In this document: positions 16,437 through 25,157 of the stretch, in pieces
Position numbering within the stretch: the stretch's first letter is position 1
How the letters are laid out: each line of letters opens with the position of its first letter
DNA from: Saprospiraceae bacterium
GTDB lineage: Bacteria > Bacteroidota > Bacteroidia > Chitinophagales > Saprospiraceae
NCBI GenBank assembly: GCA_041392805.1
Contig: JAWKLJ010000002.1
Span: 2,681,001 to 2,745,000 of the forward strand
Direction: 5' to 3'
Length of the DNA: 64,000 bases
The notes under the pieces: model-generated
What the model was told of the DNA's origin: nothing
What the model saw: only the letters and a program-made list of their open reading frames with translations
The model's database searches: none
Translations under genes and position numbers: made by a program

Positions 16437-17747
16437 ATGGCAATATTGGCACTTATTTTATTTATCAGTATTTTCGTATTAATCCTATATGGTTATCCTG
16501 TTGCTTTTACCCTTGGCGGGATTTCAATGATTTATGCATTATGCTTTTTAGATCCTGCTAGTTTCAGCACCCTTCCTCCGCGGATTATGGGCGTTATGAC
16601 AAATTACGTGCTGATCGCCGTGCCCCTTTTCATCTTTATGGGCATCATGTTGGAAAAATCAGGTTTGGCCGAAAGTCTATTGGAGACCATGGCTATACTT
16701 TTGGGGAAAATAAAAGGTGGTTTAGCTATTTCTGTGGTCATTGTAGGTGCTTTATTGGCCGCCTCAACCGGCATTGTGGGGGCGACCGTGATTACTATGG
16801 GGCTGATTAGCCTGCCTACCATGCTAAAAAGAGGCTATAGTCCTGCCTTGGCAACTGGTACTATTGCTGCATCAGGGACGCTGGGCCAGATTATTCCACC
16901 CTCCGTTGTGTTGGTTCTTTTGGCAAGTGTGTTGAACGTTTCGGTTGGCAAATTGTTTGCTGCTGCTTTTGTGCCAGGTATCTTGTTAGTGGTATGCTAT
17001 TTATTGTATATTATTATCAAAGCACGAGTAGATCCTGCATCAGCACCCAGTATTCCCGAAGCCGAGATTCGGGCTTTTAAGGATAAAGATTTTGGCCGCA
17101 AGGTTGTCAAAGCATTTGTATTGCCCTTTCTGCTCATCATCGCCGTATTAGGCTCCATCTTTACGGGTTTTGCTACGCCTACGGAGGCAGCAGCGGTGGG
17201 CGCCTTGGGAGCTACTCTTCTGACTATTTCTCAAAAGAAACTTGATCTGGAAGTGTTGAAATCAGTACTTAGGGAGACGACCCATCTCACCAGTATGGTG
17301 TTTATTATTTTGCTGGGGGCGACCACTTTTACCTTCGTTTTTAGGGAAATGCATGGAGACGATTACCTGGTTAGCCTGATACGGGAAGCTGATTTACCGG
17401 CGATGACTTTTTTGATCCTGGTCATGATCGTCGTTTTTATTGCAGGCTTTTTTATTGATTTTATTGAGATCATCTTTATCATAGTCCCAGTAGTGGCGCC
17501 GATTTTTATTGAACTAAAAGTCGATTTAATCTGGATAGGCATCTTATTAGCGCTCAATTTGCAAACTTCCTTTTTATCACCTCCTTTTGGCTTTTCGCTA
17601 TTTTATCTTAAAGGGGTAGCTCCTCCAAGTGTAACGACCCAAGACCTTTACCGCGGTATCGTACCTTTTGTTCTTATTCAACTTGCTTTTCTAGGGCTGG
17701 TTATTCTTTTTCCAGAAATAATTCATTTGCTGGATTTTTCTTTATGA
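16437..17747 (+). CDS. dctM: TRAP transporter large permease (DctM)
   Basis: 436 residues and about twelve membrane helices. Hallmarks are the N-terminal GYPVAFTLGG, LAASTGIVGATVITMGLISLP in the centre, ASGTLGQIIPPSVVLVLLA, and FATPTEAAAVGALGA. These form the solute path and sodium sites in characterised relatives. It is cotranscribed with dctQ. The binding protein gene, dctP, is on the opposite strand and ends 27 nt from the dctM stop, so the three subunits are not in one operon. Confidence 0.94.
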   Translation: MAILALILFISIFVLILYGYPVAFTLGGISMIYALCFLDPASFSTLPPRIMGVMTNYVLIAVPLFIFMGIMLEKSGLAESLLETMAILLGKIKGGLAISVVIVGALLAASTGIVGATVITMGLISLPTMLKRGYSPALATGTIAASGTLGQIIPPSVVLVLLASVLNVSVGKLFAAAFVPGILLVVCYLLYIIIKARVDPASAPSIPEAEIRAFKDKDFGRKVVKAFVLPFLLIIAVLGSIFTGFATPTEAAAVGALGATLLTISQKKLDLEVLKSVLRETTHLTSMVFIILLGATTFTFVFREMHGDDYLVSLIREADLPAMTFLILVMIVVFIAGFFIDFIEIIFIIVPVVAPIFIELKVDLIWIGILLALNLQTSFLSPPFGFSLFYLKGVAPPSVTTQDLYRGIVPFVLIQLAFLGLVILFPEIIHLLDFSL

Positions 17748-17774
17748 GGCGGAAAAAAATAAATGATACAACTT

Positions 17775-18893
17775 TTATGATGTTTTTTGAATATTGGTAT
17801 AGAATAATTTCTCGGTCCATACCGACCAGGCAGCTGCCTTTTTTCGATAGGCCTCATAGGAAGCATAGACCTTTTGTGCAATTGGATCCTTTGCGGTCAA
17901 TTCAGCAATAACTTCTTCTGTATAGCTACGAAGTTGGTTCAGTACTTCAGCTGGAAAAGGCCGAAGATCAACGCCTGAGGCGATAAGCCCCGCCAATGCC
18001 TCTGCATTTTTGGTCTCCATTTCACTCAATACCCAGGTACTAATCCTTAGCGAAGCCGTTCGCAAGATGGCTTGCAAGTCGGTAGGAAGGCTATCAAATT
18101 TCTCCTTATTGATAATTAATTCAAGGGCAGTACCCATTTCATGCCAGCCTGGTGAGTAGTAATACTTTGCAATTTCATGAAACCCCATCTGAGCATCGTG
18201 GAAAGGACCGATCCATTCAGTGGCATCAATAACGCCTCTTTCCAGCCCTGTGTAAATTTCACTACCCGCCAAAAGAACAGGTGAACCACCTGCTTTTTCC
18301 AAAACTTTGCCTCCTAAACCAGGAATGCGCATTTTCAAACCTTTAAAATCGTCAATGCTGTTGATTTCGCGATTGAACCATCCTCCCATTTGAACCCCCG
18401 TATTGCCGCAAAGCATGGGCACAAGATTATAGTCCTTATAAAGGTCTTCCCACAGCTCCATGCCTCCACCTGTCAATATCCATGCAGTAAGTTGCTGAGC
18501 ATTCATGCCAAATGGCACCGATCCCAAAAATTGACCGGCCGGAATTTTACCGGCCCAATAATAGGCGGCGCCATGCCCTAGCTCCGCCCCGCCACTCCGA
18601 ACGGTATCAAAAGTCTCCAAGGGTGGCACCAGTTCTCCACCGCCAAAAACCTGGATATTAATACGCCCTCCTGACATTTCTTTGACCAGATCAGCATACA
18701 TTTTACAAGCATCGCCTAGAATGGGAAAATTAGGAGGCCAGGTGGTCACCATTTTCCAATTGTAGCGCTTTCCACTAATTACATTAGGGCTTCCTTGGGC
18801 CATGTTTTTGTCAAGGATAGACCGCAAAAAAAATGGTAGGGAGATGGTGCCAAGCGCCAGGCCTTTGAAAAAAGTTTTTCTGCTGAGTTTCAT
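17775..18893 (-). CDS. dctP: TRAP transporter periplasmic binding protein (DctP/TakP-like)
   Basis: 372 residues. The N-terminus MKLSRKTFFKGLALGTISLPFF resembles a twin-arginine or Sec signal with S-R-K-x-F-F-K. The mature part starts with YNWKMVTTWPPNFPILGDACKMYAD and has GGGELVPPLETFDTVRSGGAELGHGAAYYW and IDATEWIGPFHDAQMGFHE. These fit the DctP family, and the TTWP...PLETFDAV pattern is closest in my memory to TakP-type binders of 2-oxoacids. It is transcribed behind fmt (12-nt gap) and converges on dctM. Substrate is an inference only. Confidence 0.85.
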   Translation of the reverse strand: MKLSRKTFFKGLALGTISLPFFLRSILDKNMAQGSPNVISGKRYNWKMVTTWPPNFPILGDACKMYADLVKEMSGGRINIQVFGGGELVPPLETFDTVRSGGAELGHGAAYYWAGKIPAGQFLGSVPFGMNAQQLTAWILTGGGMELWEDLYKDYNLVPMLCGNTGVQMGGWFNREINSIDDFKGLKMRIPGLGGKVLEKAGGSPVLLAGSEIYTGLERGVIDATEWIGPFHDAQMGFHEIAKYYYSPGWHEMGTALELIINKEKFDSLPTDLQAILRTASLRISTWVLSEMETKNAEALAGLIASGVDLRPFPAEVLNQLRSYTEEVIAELTAKDPIAQKVYASYEAYRKKAAAWSVWTEKLFYTNIQKTS

Positions 18894-18905
18894 ATGGCTT
18901 GTTTC

Positions 18906-19826
18906 TTATATTTTAAATCCATTGAGGAAGTCTTTCACTTTCATTCTTTTTCTGCCTTGCAGTTGCAATTCCAAGATATTAATTTTACCATCCAATGTTG
19001 CAATAGAAATATAGTTTTTTTGGTCGGAGGAGAAGGTGCCTGCTGTGCTGAGCGGCAAGTCATCCGGGGCCACCTTTTCACAGCTCAAAATCTTTAGCTG
19101 CATGCCTTCTAGTGTCGTCCATGCAGCAGGGTAGGGGCTCAGGCCTCGAATGAAATTGTGGACCACCTCGCTGGGTTGGTTGAAATCAATCTCACAGGTC
19201 TCGTGGTTTAGCTTTGGGGCTTTGGTGGCCATTTCATCGTTTTGTACTTGTAGCTTAATGCCTCCCTTTTCAATGGCTTGTACGGTCTTTAGGACCGTTT
19301 GTGCACCTAATAGCATCATGCGGTCATGCACCTCACCGGCTGTCTCATTTTCTCCAATCGACATTTTTTCTTGAAAGATAATATCACCCGTATCAATTTG
19401 GTGCTGGATAAAGAAAGTGGTGACACCCGTTTCGCGTTCTCCCTGGATGACCGCCCAATTGATAGGTGCTGCCCCTCGGTATTTAGGCAAAAGGGAACCA
19501 TGCAGGTTAAAGGTACCAAGCCTAGGCATGTCCCAGACTACCTCGGGGAGCATCCGAAAGGCAACGACTACCTGTAGATCGGCACCCAAAGCCGCCAAAT
19601 CGGCTAAGAAATTTGGATCTTTTAACTTTGTCGGTTGCAAAATGGGGAGTCCTTTTTCCCGGGCAAATTTTTTGACGGCCGATTCCAGTAAAACTTTGTT
19701 TCCTCGGCCCCCATATTTGTCTGTAGCAGTCACCACCCCCACTACCTCATACCCATTTGCCAATAAAATTTCCAGAGAGGGAACTGCAAATTCGGGTGTT
19801 CCCATAAAAACTATTTTCAAACTCAT
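18906..19826 (-). CDS. fmt: Methionyl-tRNA formyltransferase
   Basis: 306 residues. It formylates initiator Met-tRNA using 10-formyl-THF. Seen: MGTPEFAVPSLEILL (N-terminus), then SLLPKYRGAAPINWAVIQGERETGVT with the HGSLLPKYRG catalytic segment, then FIQHQIDTGDI, and a C-terminal OB-type domain with RGLSPYPAAWT. Full length. dctP follows after 12 nt on the same strand, probably read-through rather than a functional link. Confidence 0.96.
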   Translation of the reverse strand: MSLKIVFMGTPEFAVPSLEILLANGYEVVGVVTATDKYGGRGNKVLLESAVKKFAREKGLPILQPTKLKDPNFLADLAALGADLQVVVAFRMLPEVVWDMPRLGTFNLHGSLLPKYRGAAPINWAVIQGERETGVTTFFIQHQIDTGDIIFQEKMSIGENETAGEVHDRMMLLGAQTVLKTVQAIEKGGIKLQVQNDEMATKAPKLNHETCEIDFNQPSEVVHNFIRGLSPYPAAWTTLEGMQLKILSCEKVAPDDLPLSTAGTFSSDQKNYISIATLDGKINILELQLQGRKRMKVKDFLNGFKI

Positions 19827-19924
19827 GGAATGGTTTTTATCTTTGAAGATTGCAATTATGTGACAAAGAAAATATTTTACGTCATTATAACAGACATAAA
19901 GTCTATTAAAAAGGTCAAGGTCTT

Positions 19925-21517
19925 ATGCTGCGTTATCTATTTTTTATTGCCGTCTTTCTTTTATCTAACAAGGATATGCTTTTTTCACAAGAAGTTCTCC
20001 TTGAAGGTTATGTTTTTGAAGAAGACAACCGAGGGTTTCTAAATGAAGTGCATATAAAAGTAGTTGATCAGGCCACCGAAAAGATAGTAGCAGAAGCCTT
20101 CAGTAATAAAGAAGGCTTTTTTAGTATCCCCCTAGCCCTAAACAAAGATTATATCCTACAAGCAAATAAAAGCTTATTTTTCTTGCAAGAGGCGGTCGTT
20201 TCCACGGTTAACCTTAAAGACGAGAAAAAGGTTTTTGCTAAAATTCAAATGAAGCGAAGACCTGGCTATTTATTAGAACTTACCCTGGCTGAAAACAGCA
20301 GCAAAGTGGATTCTGCCATTTCAGTGACCGATACCCACATTGAAGTGTTCAACAATACCACAGCGGAGCAAGAGTTAGACATTCCCTTGTATCCGAGCCC
20401 AGCCTTTAAGTATACGCTCCAGAGAGGTAACCATTATACGATATTGATCAGAAAAGAAGGGTATTTCAATAAGCGCATTGAAGCCTTTGTGGATGTGAAA
20501 GGTTGCATCGTCTGTATAGATGGGGTTAAGGAAATTGGCCCGGGTCCAGGTGTTTCAGACAATTTGACCCAAGGCTTTGAAATGGGAACCTTATTAGCCA
20601 ATTTAGAACTGGAAAAGGCGAGCCTGGACAAGGTAATGGCTTTGGAAAACATTTATTACGATTACAACAGTTCGACTATCCGTCCTGATGCTGCCGTGGA
20701 ATTAGATAAGGTGATTGCTTTGATGAAAGATAACCCTGTCTTATTGGTAGAATTGGGCTCTCACACGGACGCTCGGGGGCAAAAGAGAGATAATTTAAAA
20801 CTTTCGCAGGCCCGTGCGGACGCTGCCGTTGCTTATATCCTTAAAAACGGGAACATCGCTTATGAGCGGCTGACAGCAAAAGGATACGGTGAAAGCCAGT
20901 TAGTCAATAGATGCACTGATGATGTGGATTGTACGGAGGCGGAGCATCAGCAAAACCGAAGAACGGTACTTAAAATCATTGGTTATGCGGATAGCGATCC
21001 TATTGGACGATTAGCCTTGGCAGACATCATTCGAGCAGAAAGAGAGGAGGCCCTGTTGAAGGAGGTATTAAATGGCGGTGTTGTACAAGTTCCTGCCGGG
21101 CAGGCAGCACCTAAACAAGCGGTGAAAACAGCCCCTAAAACAGACCCTTTGCCCCCTCCAGTAGCGGTGGAAGAGCCTGCAGATTTGCCAATTTCTATTG
21201 TAGCGGAGCCCAAATCTGTAGCCCTAGCACCCCCCACTAAAAAAAGCAATTACGCTTTTTTGTCCATTCCAGCATCCTATGTCGGTTTTAAGATAGAGAT
21301 TTTGTCTTCTACAACCTATCTGGACAAAGACCACAAATTGTTTGATCAATACAATAATGTCTACTTTGAGCAGGTTAGTGATAGTAAGTACGCTTATTTG
21401 ATTGGTCATTTTAAGCAAAAAGAAGATGCACAATTGTATGTAGATGCCCTTTTGGCAAACGAGTACCCCGAAGCCAATGTGGTCCAGTTTGTTAATGGCA
21501 AGCGATCAAGAGAATAG
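19925..21517 (+). CDS. OmpA-family envelope protein with regulatory-like N-domain and SPOR-like C-terminus
   Basis: 530 residues. After a signal peptide (ending about LFSQ) comes a carboxypeptidase-regulatory-like beta domain (about 25-110), then a second beta region (about 110-200). An OmpA/Pal peptidoglycan-binding domain follows (about 235-350), with YDYNSSTIRPDAAVELDKV, LGSHTDARG and the terminal NRRTVLKI. A Pro/Ala-rich linker leads to a C-terminal segment (about 455-525) like a SPOR domain. A disulfide is possible between the cysteines in NRCTDDVDCTEAEHQQNRR. It should tether the outer membrane to peptidoglycan. No operon partner is seen. Confidence 0.88.
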   Translation: MLRYLFFIAVFLLSNKDMLFSQEVLLEGYVFEEDNRGFLNEVHIKVVDQATEKIVAEAFSNKEGFFSIPLALNKDYILQANKSLFFLQEAVVSTVNLKDEKKVFAKIQMKRRPGYLLELTLAENSSKVDSAISVTDTHIEVFNNTTAEQELDIPLYPSPAFKYTLQRGNHYTILIRKEGYFNKRIEAFVDVKGCIVCIDGVKEIGPGPGVSDNLTQGFEMGTLLANLELEKASLDKVMALENIYYDYNSSTIRPDAAVELDKVIALMKDNPVLLVELGSHTDARGQKRDNLKLSQARADAAVAYILKNGNIAYERLTAKGYGESQLVNRCTDDVDCTEAEHQQNRRTVLKIIGYADSDPIGRLALADIIRAEREEALLKEVLNGGVVQVPAGQAAPKQAVKTAPKTDPLPPPVAVEEPADLPISIVAEPKSVALAPPTKKSNYAFLSIPASYVGFKIEILSSTTYLDKDHKLFDQYNNVYFEQVSDSKYAYLIGHFKQKEDAQLYVDALLANEYPEANVVQFVNGKRSRE

Positions 21518-21569
21518 GGGAGGGCTGCTATGTCCTATGGGGTTTGTGTTTGTGCTGTGATAGCCTTCA

Positions 21570-21709
21570 TTAAAATCAAAATCAAAATGGCAATTAAAAT
21601 TAAAATTCCTGGCTGCGGGAATAGGATGGCGGCGGGAAAATGGCAGTCAAAATCAAAATTAAAATCAAAATCAAAATTAAAATCAAAATCAAAATTAAAA
21701 TCAAAATTT
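21570..21709. repeat. AAAATC/AAAATT hexamer tandem repeat
   Basis: Two blocks (21570-21608 and 21647-21709) of AAAATC and AAAATT hexamers are separated by 38 nt of ordinary sequence. The second block has an 18-bp higher-order unit (AAAATC AAAATT AAAATC) repeated three times. An open frame across it encodes a Lys/Ser/Leu repeat but looks like a by-product of the repeat. Confidence 0.9.
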
Positions 21710-21754
21710 TCAGCATTTAACAGCTCTTGGGAATAGGAGCATTGGAATGCTGGT

Positions 21755-22708
21755 TTATGGTCGCTGGACGGATTCGATGATATACAAGGGGCGTTTTTTA
21801 ATTTCGTGATAAATATTGGCCAAATAAATGGACATGATATAGAGGTTTAGGCAGGTGACAGCAAAAAAAATGGAAATCAGGATAACCAGGAAAGTCCATC
21901 CGGGTGGTGCTTCTTGGGTGTTTCCAAAAAAGTCGGCGCCGGTAAACTTAAAGACCAATGCGTTGGTAACCACACCGATCAAAAAACTTAAAGAAAGTAT
22001 AAAAAGCCAAAGCATAAAAGTATTGAGGAAGGTGGTAAAAGAGGTAATGGCAATTAAAGCGGTTTTAAAGCGTTCGGTGAAGTTTTCTTCGCTTTCTTTG
22101 GGGAAGGCGACATCTGTTTCCAGAAAGGTTGTATTGAAGCCTACGATTGAATAGATGGCCTTCATATAGCGCAAGTTTTCGCGGAGTTTTAACAAGGAAT
22201 TGAGCGCTCTTCGGGAGATGATCCGGGTGTTATATGCTTGCGCATCTATTTTTAAGGTAGAGTAATTTCGCAACAAAAAATAAAAAAAACGATAAAATAG
22301 CTGATAACGCCAGCTGACTTTAGCGCCTTTGCCTTTCAGGTATACAATATCGTAATGTTCTCTGGTCTTTTCAAAAAGTTGTAAGATGAGTTCGGGATGT
22401 AGGGCAAATTCAAGTTCAAAAACGACGGTATAATCACCATTGGAGCGATCCAAACCAGCAATTATGGCCTGATTTTTGTTGATAGCAGTAGAAAGGTTGA
22501 GGATGAATACCTGATTTTTGATCTCCTTTTTTATGTTTTTGATAGCTTCTGCCAGATTACATCCCGGTAAGTTGTTGATGAAAATAATTTCATAATCTGT
22601 AAAATTTTCTTTCATCAGCGGATCAACTACTTCTAAAAATGGGACTAAAAGCCTGAGATCGGCTGGTTTATGAATAACAGTTATAAGCGAAATAAAGGTA
22701 TTATACAT
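21755..22708 (-). CDS. Family 2 glycosyltransferase with C-terminal membrane helices
   Basis: 317 residues. The N-terminal GT-A domain (about 1-215) has the order and spacing of DPM1/GtrB-like enzymes, which load sugars onto polyprenyl phosphate: an N-terminal strand SLITVIHKPADL, a NKNQAIIAGLDRSNGDYTVV region, and a metal-binding site where D-x-D would be. That site reads FELEFALHPE rather than the usual DADLQDPP, so the acidic pair is altered. Two C-terminal helices (about 228-252 and 275-300) anchor it. It is divergent from the peptidase-ABC exporter, so the two might be co-regulated. Confidence 0.8.
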   Translation of the reverse strand: MYNTFISLITVIHKPADLRLLVPFLEVVDPLMKENFTDYEIIFINNLPGCNLAEAIKNIKKEIKNQVFILNLSTAINKNQAIIAGLDRSNGDYTVVFELEFALHPELILQLFEKTREHYDIVYLKGKGAKVSWRYQLFYRFFYFLLRNYSTLKIDAQAYNTRIISRRALNSLLKLRENLRYMKAIYSIVGFNTTFLETDVAFPKESEENFTERFKTALIAITSFTTFLNTFMLWLFILSLSFLIGVVTNALVFKFTGADFFGNTQEAPPGWTFLVILISIFFAVTCLNLYIMSIYLANIYHEIKKRPLYIIESVQRP

Positions 22709-22775
22709 TAGTTATCAAGCTGCTTTTTCTCGATGACAAAATAGCTATTTGAGGTCCTTTATTCAACTGAAATCC

Positions 22776-22797
22776 TTCTTTGACATTTGTCAAGGAA
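22776..22797. repeat. Palindrome family copy 2
   Basis: TTCTTTGACA-TT-TGTCAAGGAA, one G:T mismatch from perfect. It lies in the 236-bp divergent region between the glycosyltransferase and ABC exporter genes. CC precedes it and CC follows, as in the other copies in reverse orientation. Confidence 0.8.
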
Positions 22798-22944
22798 CCA
22801 CTGAATAAGGCACTAAAAAGTGCAAAAGTGGTAAAATAATATTTCGGTTAAATAAGATAAAAGGAAAAAATTGTCAACAAATTATAAAAATTAGCTTGTA
22901 ACATATTATTTTCAATCTTTAATCTAAACAGTAGGATTCAATAT

Positions 22945-25134
22945 ATGCCGAATAATTTTCCATTTTATCAGCAGCTTGATGCCATGGATTGCGGGGCAAC
23001 ATGCCTCCGAATGGTTGCGAGATATTTTGGACGGTACTATTCCCTGGAATACCTTAGAGAGTTAACCTACATGGGCAAGCAGGGTGTCTCGCTGCTGGGT
23101 ATTAGCGATGCTGCGGAACATATTGGCATTCAATCTTTAGCAGTTAAAACCACCTTTGATCGTTTAAGTAGGGATATTCCTATGCCTTGTATTGCCCACT
23201 GGCAGCAAGAGCATTTTGTCGTTGTCTTTAAAGCCAATCAGCGTTTTGTTTGGGTCGCCGACCCTGCTGCGGGGAAATTTAAACTCACCAAAGAAGAATT
23301 CCTGGAGAATTGGCTTAGTGACCAGGAAGAGGGCGAAGAACTTGGGGTGCTGTTGTTGTTAGAAACTACGCCTGAATTTTATGAGCGGGATGGCGACAAA
23401 ATAGATAAGTCTGGCTTTAATTATGTCTTTTCTTATTTCCGCAAATTTAAGGGATTAATTTTCCAACTCGTTGTTGGCCTGATCCTGGGAAGTATCCTGC
23501 AAGTCATTGTTCCCTTTTTCATCAAAGCCATTGTAGATATCGGTATTGGCAATGTTGATTTGACCTTTATTTGGCTGGTTGCTATAGCCCAATTGGTTCT
23601 ATTTATTACCAATAGTGCCGTAGAATTGTTCCGGTCCTGGATATTTTTGCATGTTGGCATACGGGTTAATATTAGTTTGATATCCGACTTCTTAATCAAG
23701 TTGACTCGATTGCCTCTTCGTTATTTCGATTCCAAAATGACGGGTGATTTAATGCAACGTATCTCGGACCATGAGCGGGTGCAACGCTTTTTGACTTCCA
23801 TGACCCTGGAGTCTATTTTTTCGTTTTTCACCTTTTTTGTCTTTTCATTAATTCTGATTAGTTGGAATACCGAAATATTTTTTCTCTTTTTGATGGGAAC
23901 CATCGTAAACCTGGCTTGGGTCTTCTTTTTCCAGCGTCGTCGGCGAGAATTGGACTACAAAAGATTTGACCAGTCTGCCGAAAACCAGGGAAACCTCATC
24001 GAATTGATCAGCGGAATGCAGGAAATCAAGCTCCACAATGCAGAAAGACAGAAACGTTGGGCTTGGGAACGTATTCAGGCCAAATTATTTCGCACCAGTA
24101 TGAGTGCATTGCGCATTGAACAATTACAGCGATCTGGCGCTTCCTTTATCAATGAGACCAAGAATATTTTTATCATTATCATTGTTGCCAAGGCCGTTTT
24201 AGAAGGTGTTATGACCTTAGGTATGTTAGTCGCTATTCAATACATTATCGGCCAGCTCAATGCACCATTGAACCGTTTTATCGAATTCATACGTTCTTTG
24301 CAAGATGCAAAAATAAGCTTGGAAAGGATGAACGAAATTCATTCCAAGGAGGATGAAGAAAATGTTGAAGATAAAATCACGCTATTACCCGAATTTGGCG
24401 ACCTGACGATGGACAAGGTATCCTTCCAGTACAGCGGCCCGCATTCTCCCATGACCCTTAAAAAGATCAATCTCCGGATTCCCAAGGGTAAAACCACGGC
24501 TATTGTAGGGACCAGTGGAAGCGGAAAAACCACCATACTTAAATTATTGCTTAATTTTTATTCGCCTACGGAGGGGACCATTCGATTGGGAGATGTCAAC
24601 CTAAAAAATTTGCACAGTCGCCTTTGGCGTAGCAAATGTGGCGTGGTGCGACAAGATGGTTATATCTTTAATGATTCTATTGCCAAAAACATTGCCTTAG
24701 GGGATGAGATTGTAGATAAACAAAAGTTGCTCAACGCCGTAAAAGTGGCTAATATTCAAACTTTTATTGAATCTTTACCGCTAGGGTATAATACCAAAAT
24801 TGGTAGAGAGGGTCTTGGACTTAGCCAAGGGCAAAAACAGCGATTACTGATTGCCAGAGCCGTTTATAAAGATCCTGATTATATCTTTTTTGATGAAGCC
24901 ACTACAGCATTGGATTCCTACAACGAAATGATTATCATGGAAAACCTGGAAGATTTCTTCCGAGGCAAGACCGTTTTGATTGTGGCCCACCGCCTGAGTA
25001 CCGTTATGAATGCAGACCATATTATCGTCATCGAAAGTGGCGAAGTCGTTGAGCAAGGAACCCACGATGAACTCACCTATATTCGAGGAGCTTATTTTCA
25101 GTTAGTTAGAAACCAATTAGAGCTAGGTGCATAA
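22945..25134 (+). CDS. Peptidase-containing ABC exporter (C39 peptidase, PCAT)
   Basis: 729 residues. The N-terminal C39 cysteine peptidase (1-130) has the catalytic set Cys16 in QLDAMDCGATCLRM, His90 in HWQQEHFVVV and Asp106 in VADPAAG. A six-helix ABC transmembrane domain follows (about 160-440), then the nucleotide-binding domain with Walker A GTSGSGKT (about 522-529), LSQGQKQRLLIARA and FFDEATTALDS. Such proteins cut double-glycine leader peptides and export the cargo across the inner membrane. It is paired with the HlyD-type adaptor 23 nt downstream. No precursor peptide gene with a GG leader is visible nearby. All active-site residues are present. Confidence 0.93.
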   Translation: MPNNFPFYQQLDAMDCGATCLRMVARYFGRYYSLEYLRELTYMGKQGVSLLGISDAAEHIGIQSLAVKTTFDRLSRDIPMPCIAHWQQEHFVVVFKANQRFVWVADPAAGKFKLTKEEFLENWLSDQEEGEELGVLLLLETTPEFYERDGDKIDKSGFNYVFSYFRKFKGLIFQLVVGLILGSILQVIVPFFIKAIVDIGIGNVDLTFIWLVAIAQLVLFITNSAVELFRSWIFLHVGIRVNISLISDFLIKLTRLPLRYFDSKMTGDLMQRISDHERVQRFLTSMTLESIFSFFTFFVFSLILISWNTEIFFLFLMGTIVNLAWVFFFQRRRRELDYKRFDQSAENQGNLIELISGMQEIKLHNAERQKRWAWERIQAKLFRTSMSALRIEQLQRSGASFINETKNIFIIIIVAKAVLEGVMTLGMLVAIQYIIGQLNAPLNRFIEFIRSLQDAKISLERMNEIHSKEDEENVEDKITLLPEFGDLTMDKVSFQYSGPHSPMTLKKINLRIPKGKTTAIVGTSGSGKTTILKLLLNFYSPTEGTIRLGDVNLKNLHSRLWRSKCGVVRQDGYIFNDSIAKNIALGDEIVDKQKLLNAVKVANIQTFIESLPLGYNTKIGREGLGLSQGQKQRLLIARAVYKDPDYIFFDEATTALDSYNEMIIMENLEDFFRGKTVLIVAHRLSTVMNADHIIVIESGEVVEQGTHDELTYIRGAYFQLVRNQLELGA

Positions 25135-25157
25135 GCAATCCCATAATTCCATTCCAC

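Noticed and set aside
21530..21736. 68-codon frame with Lys-Ser-Leu repeats
   Set aside because: It exists only because the hexamer array lacks stops; no start context or homologue pattern.
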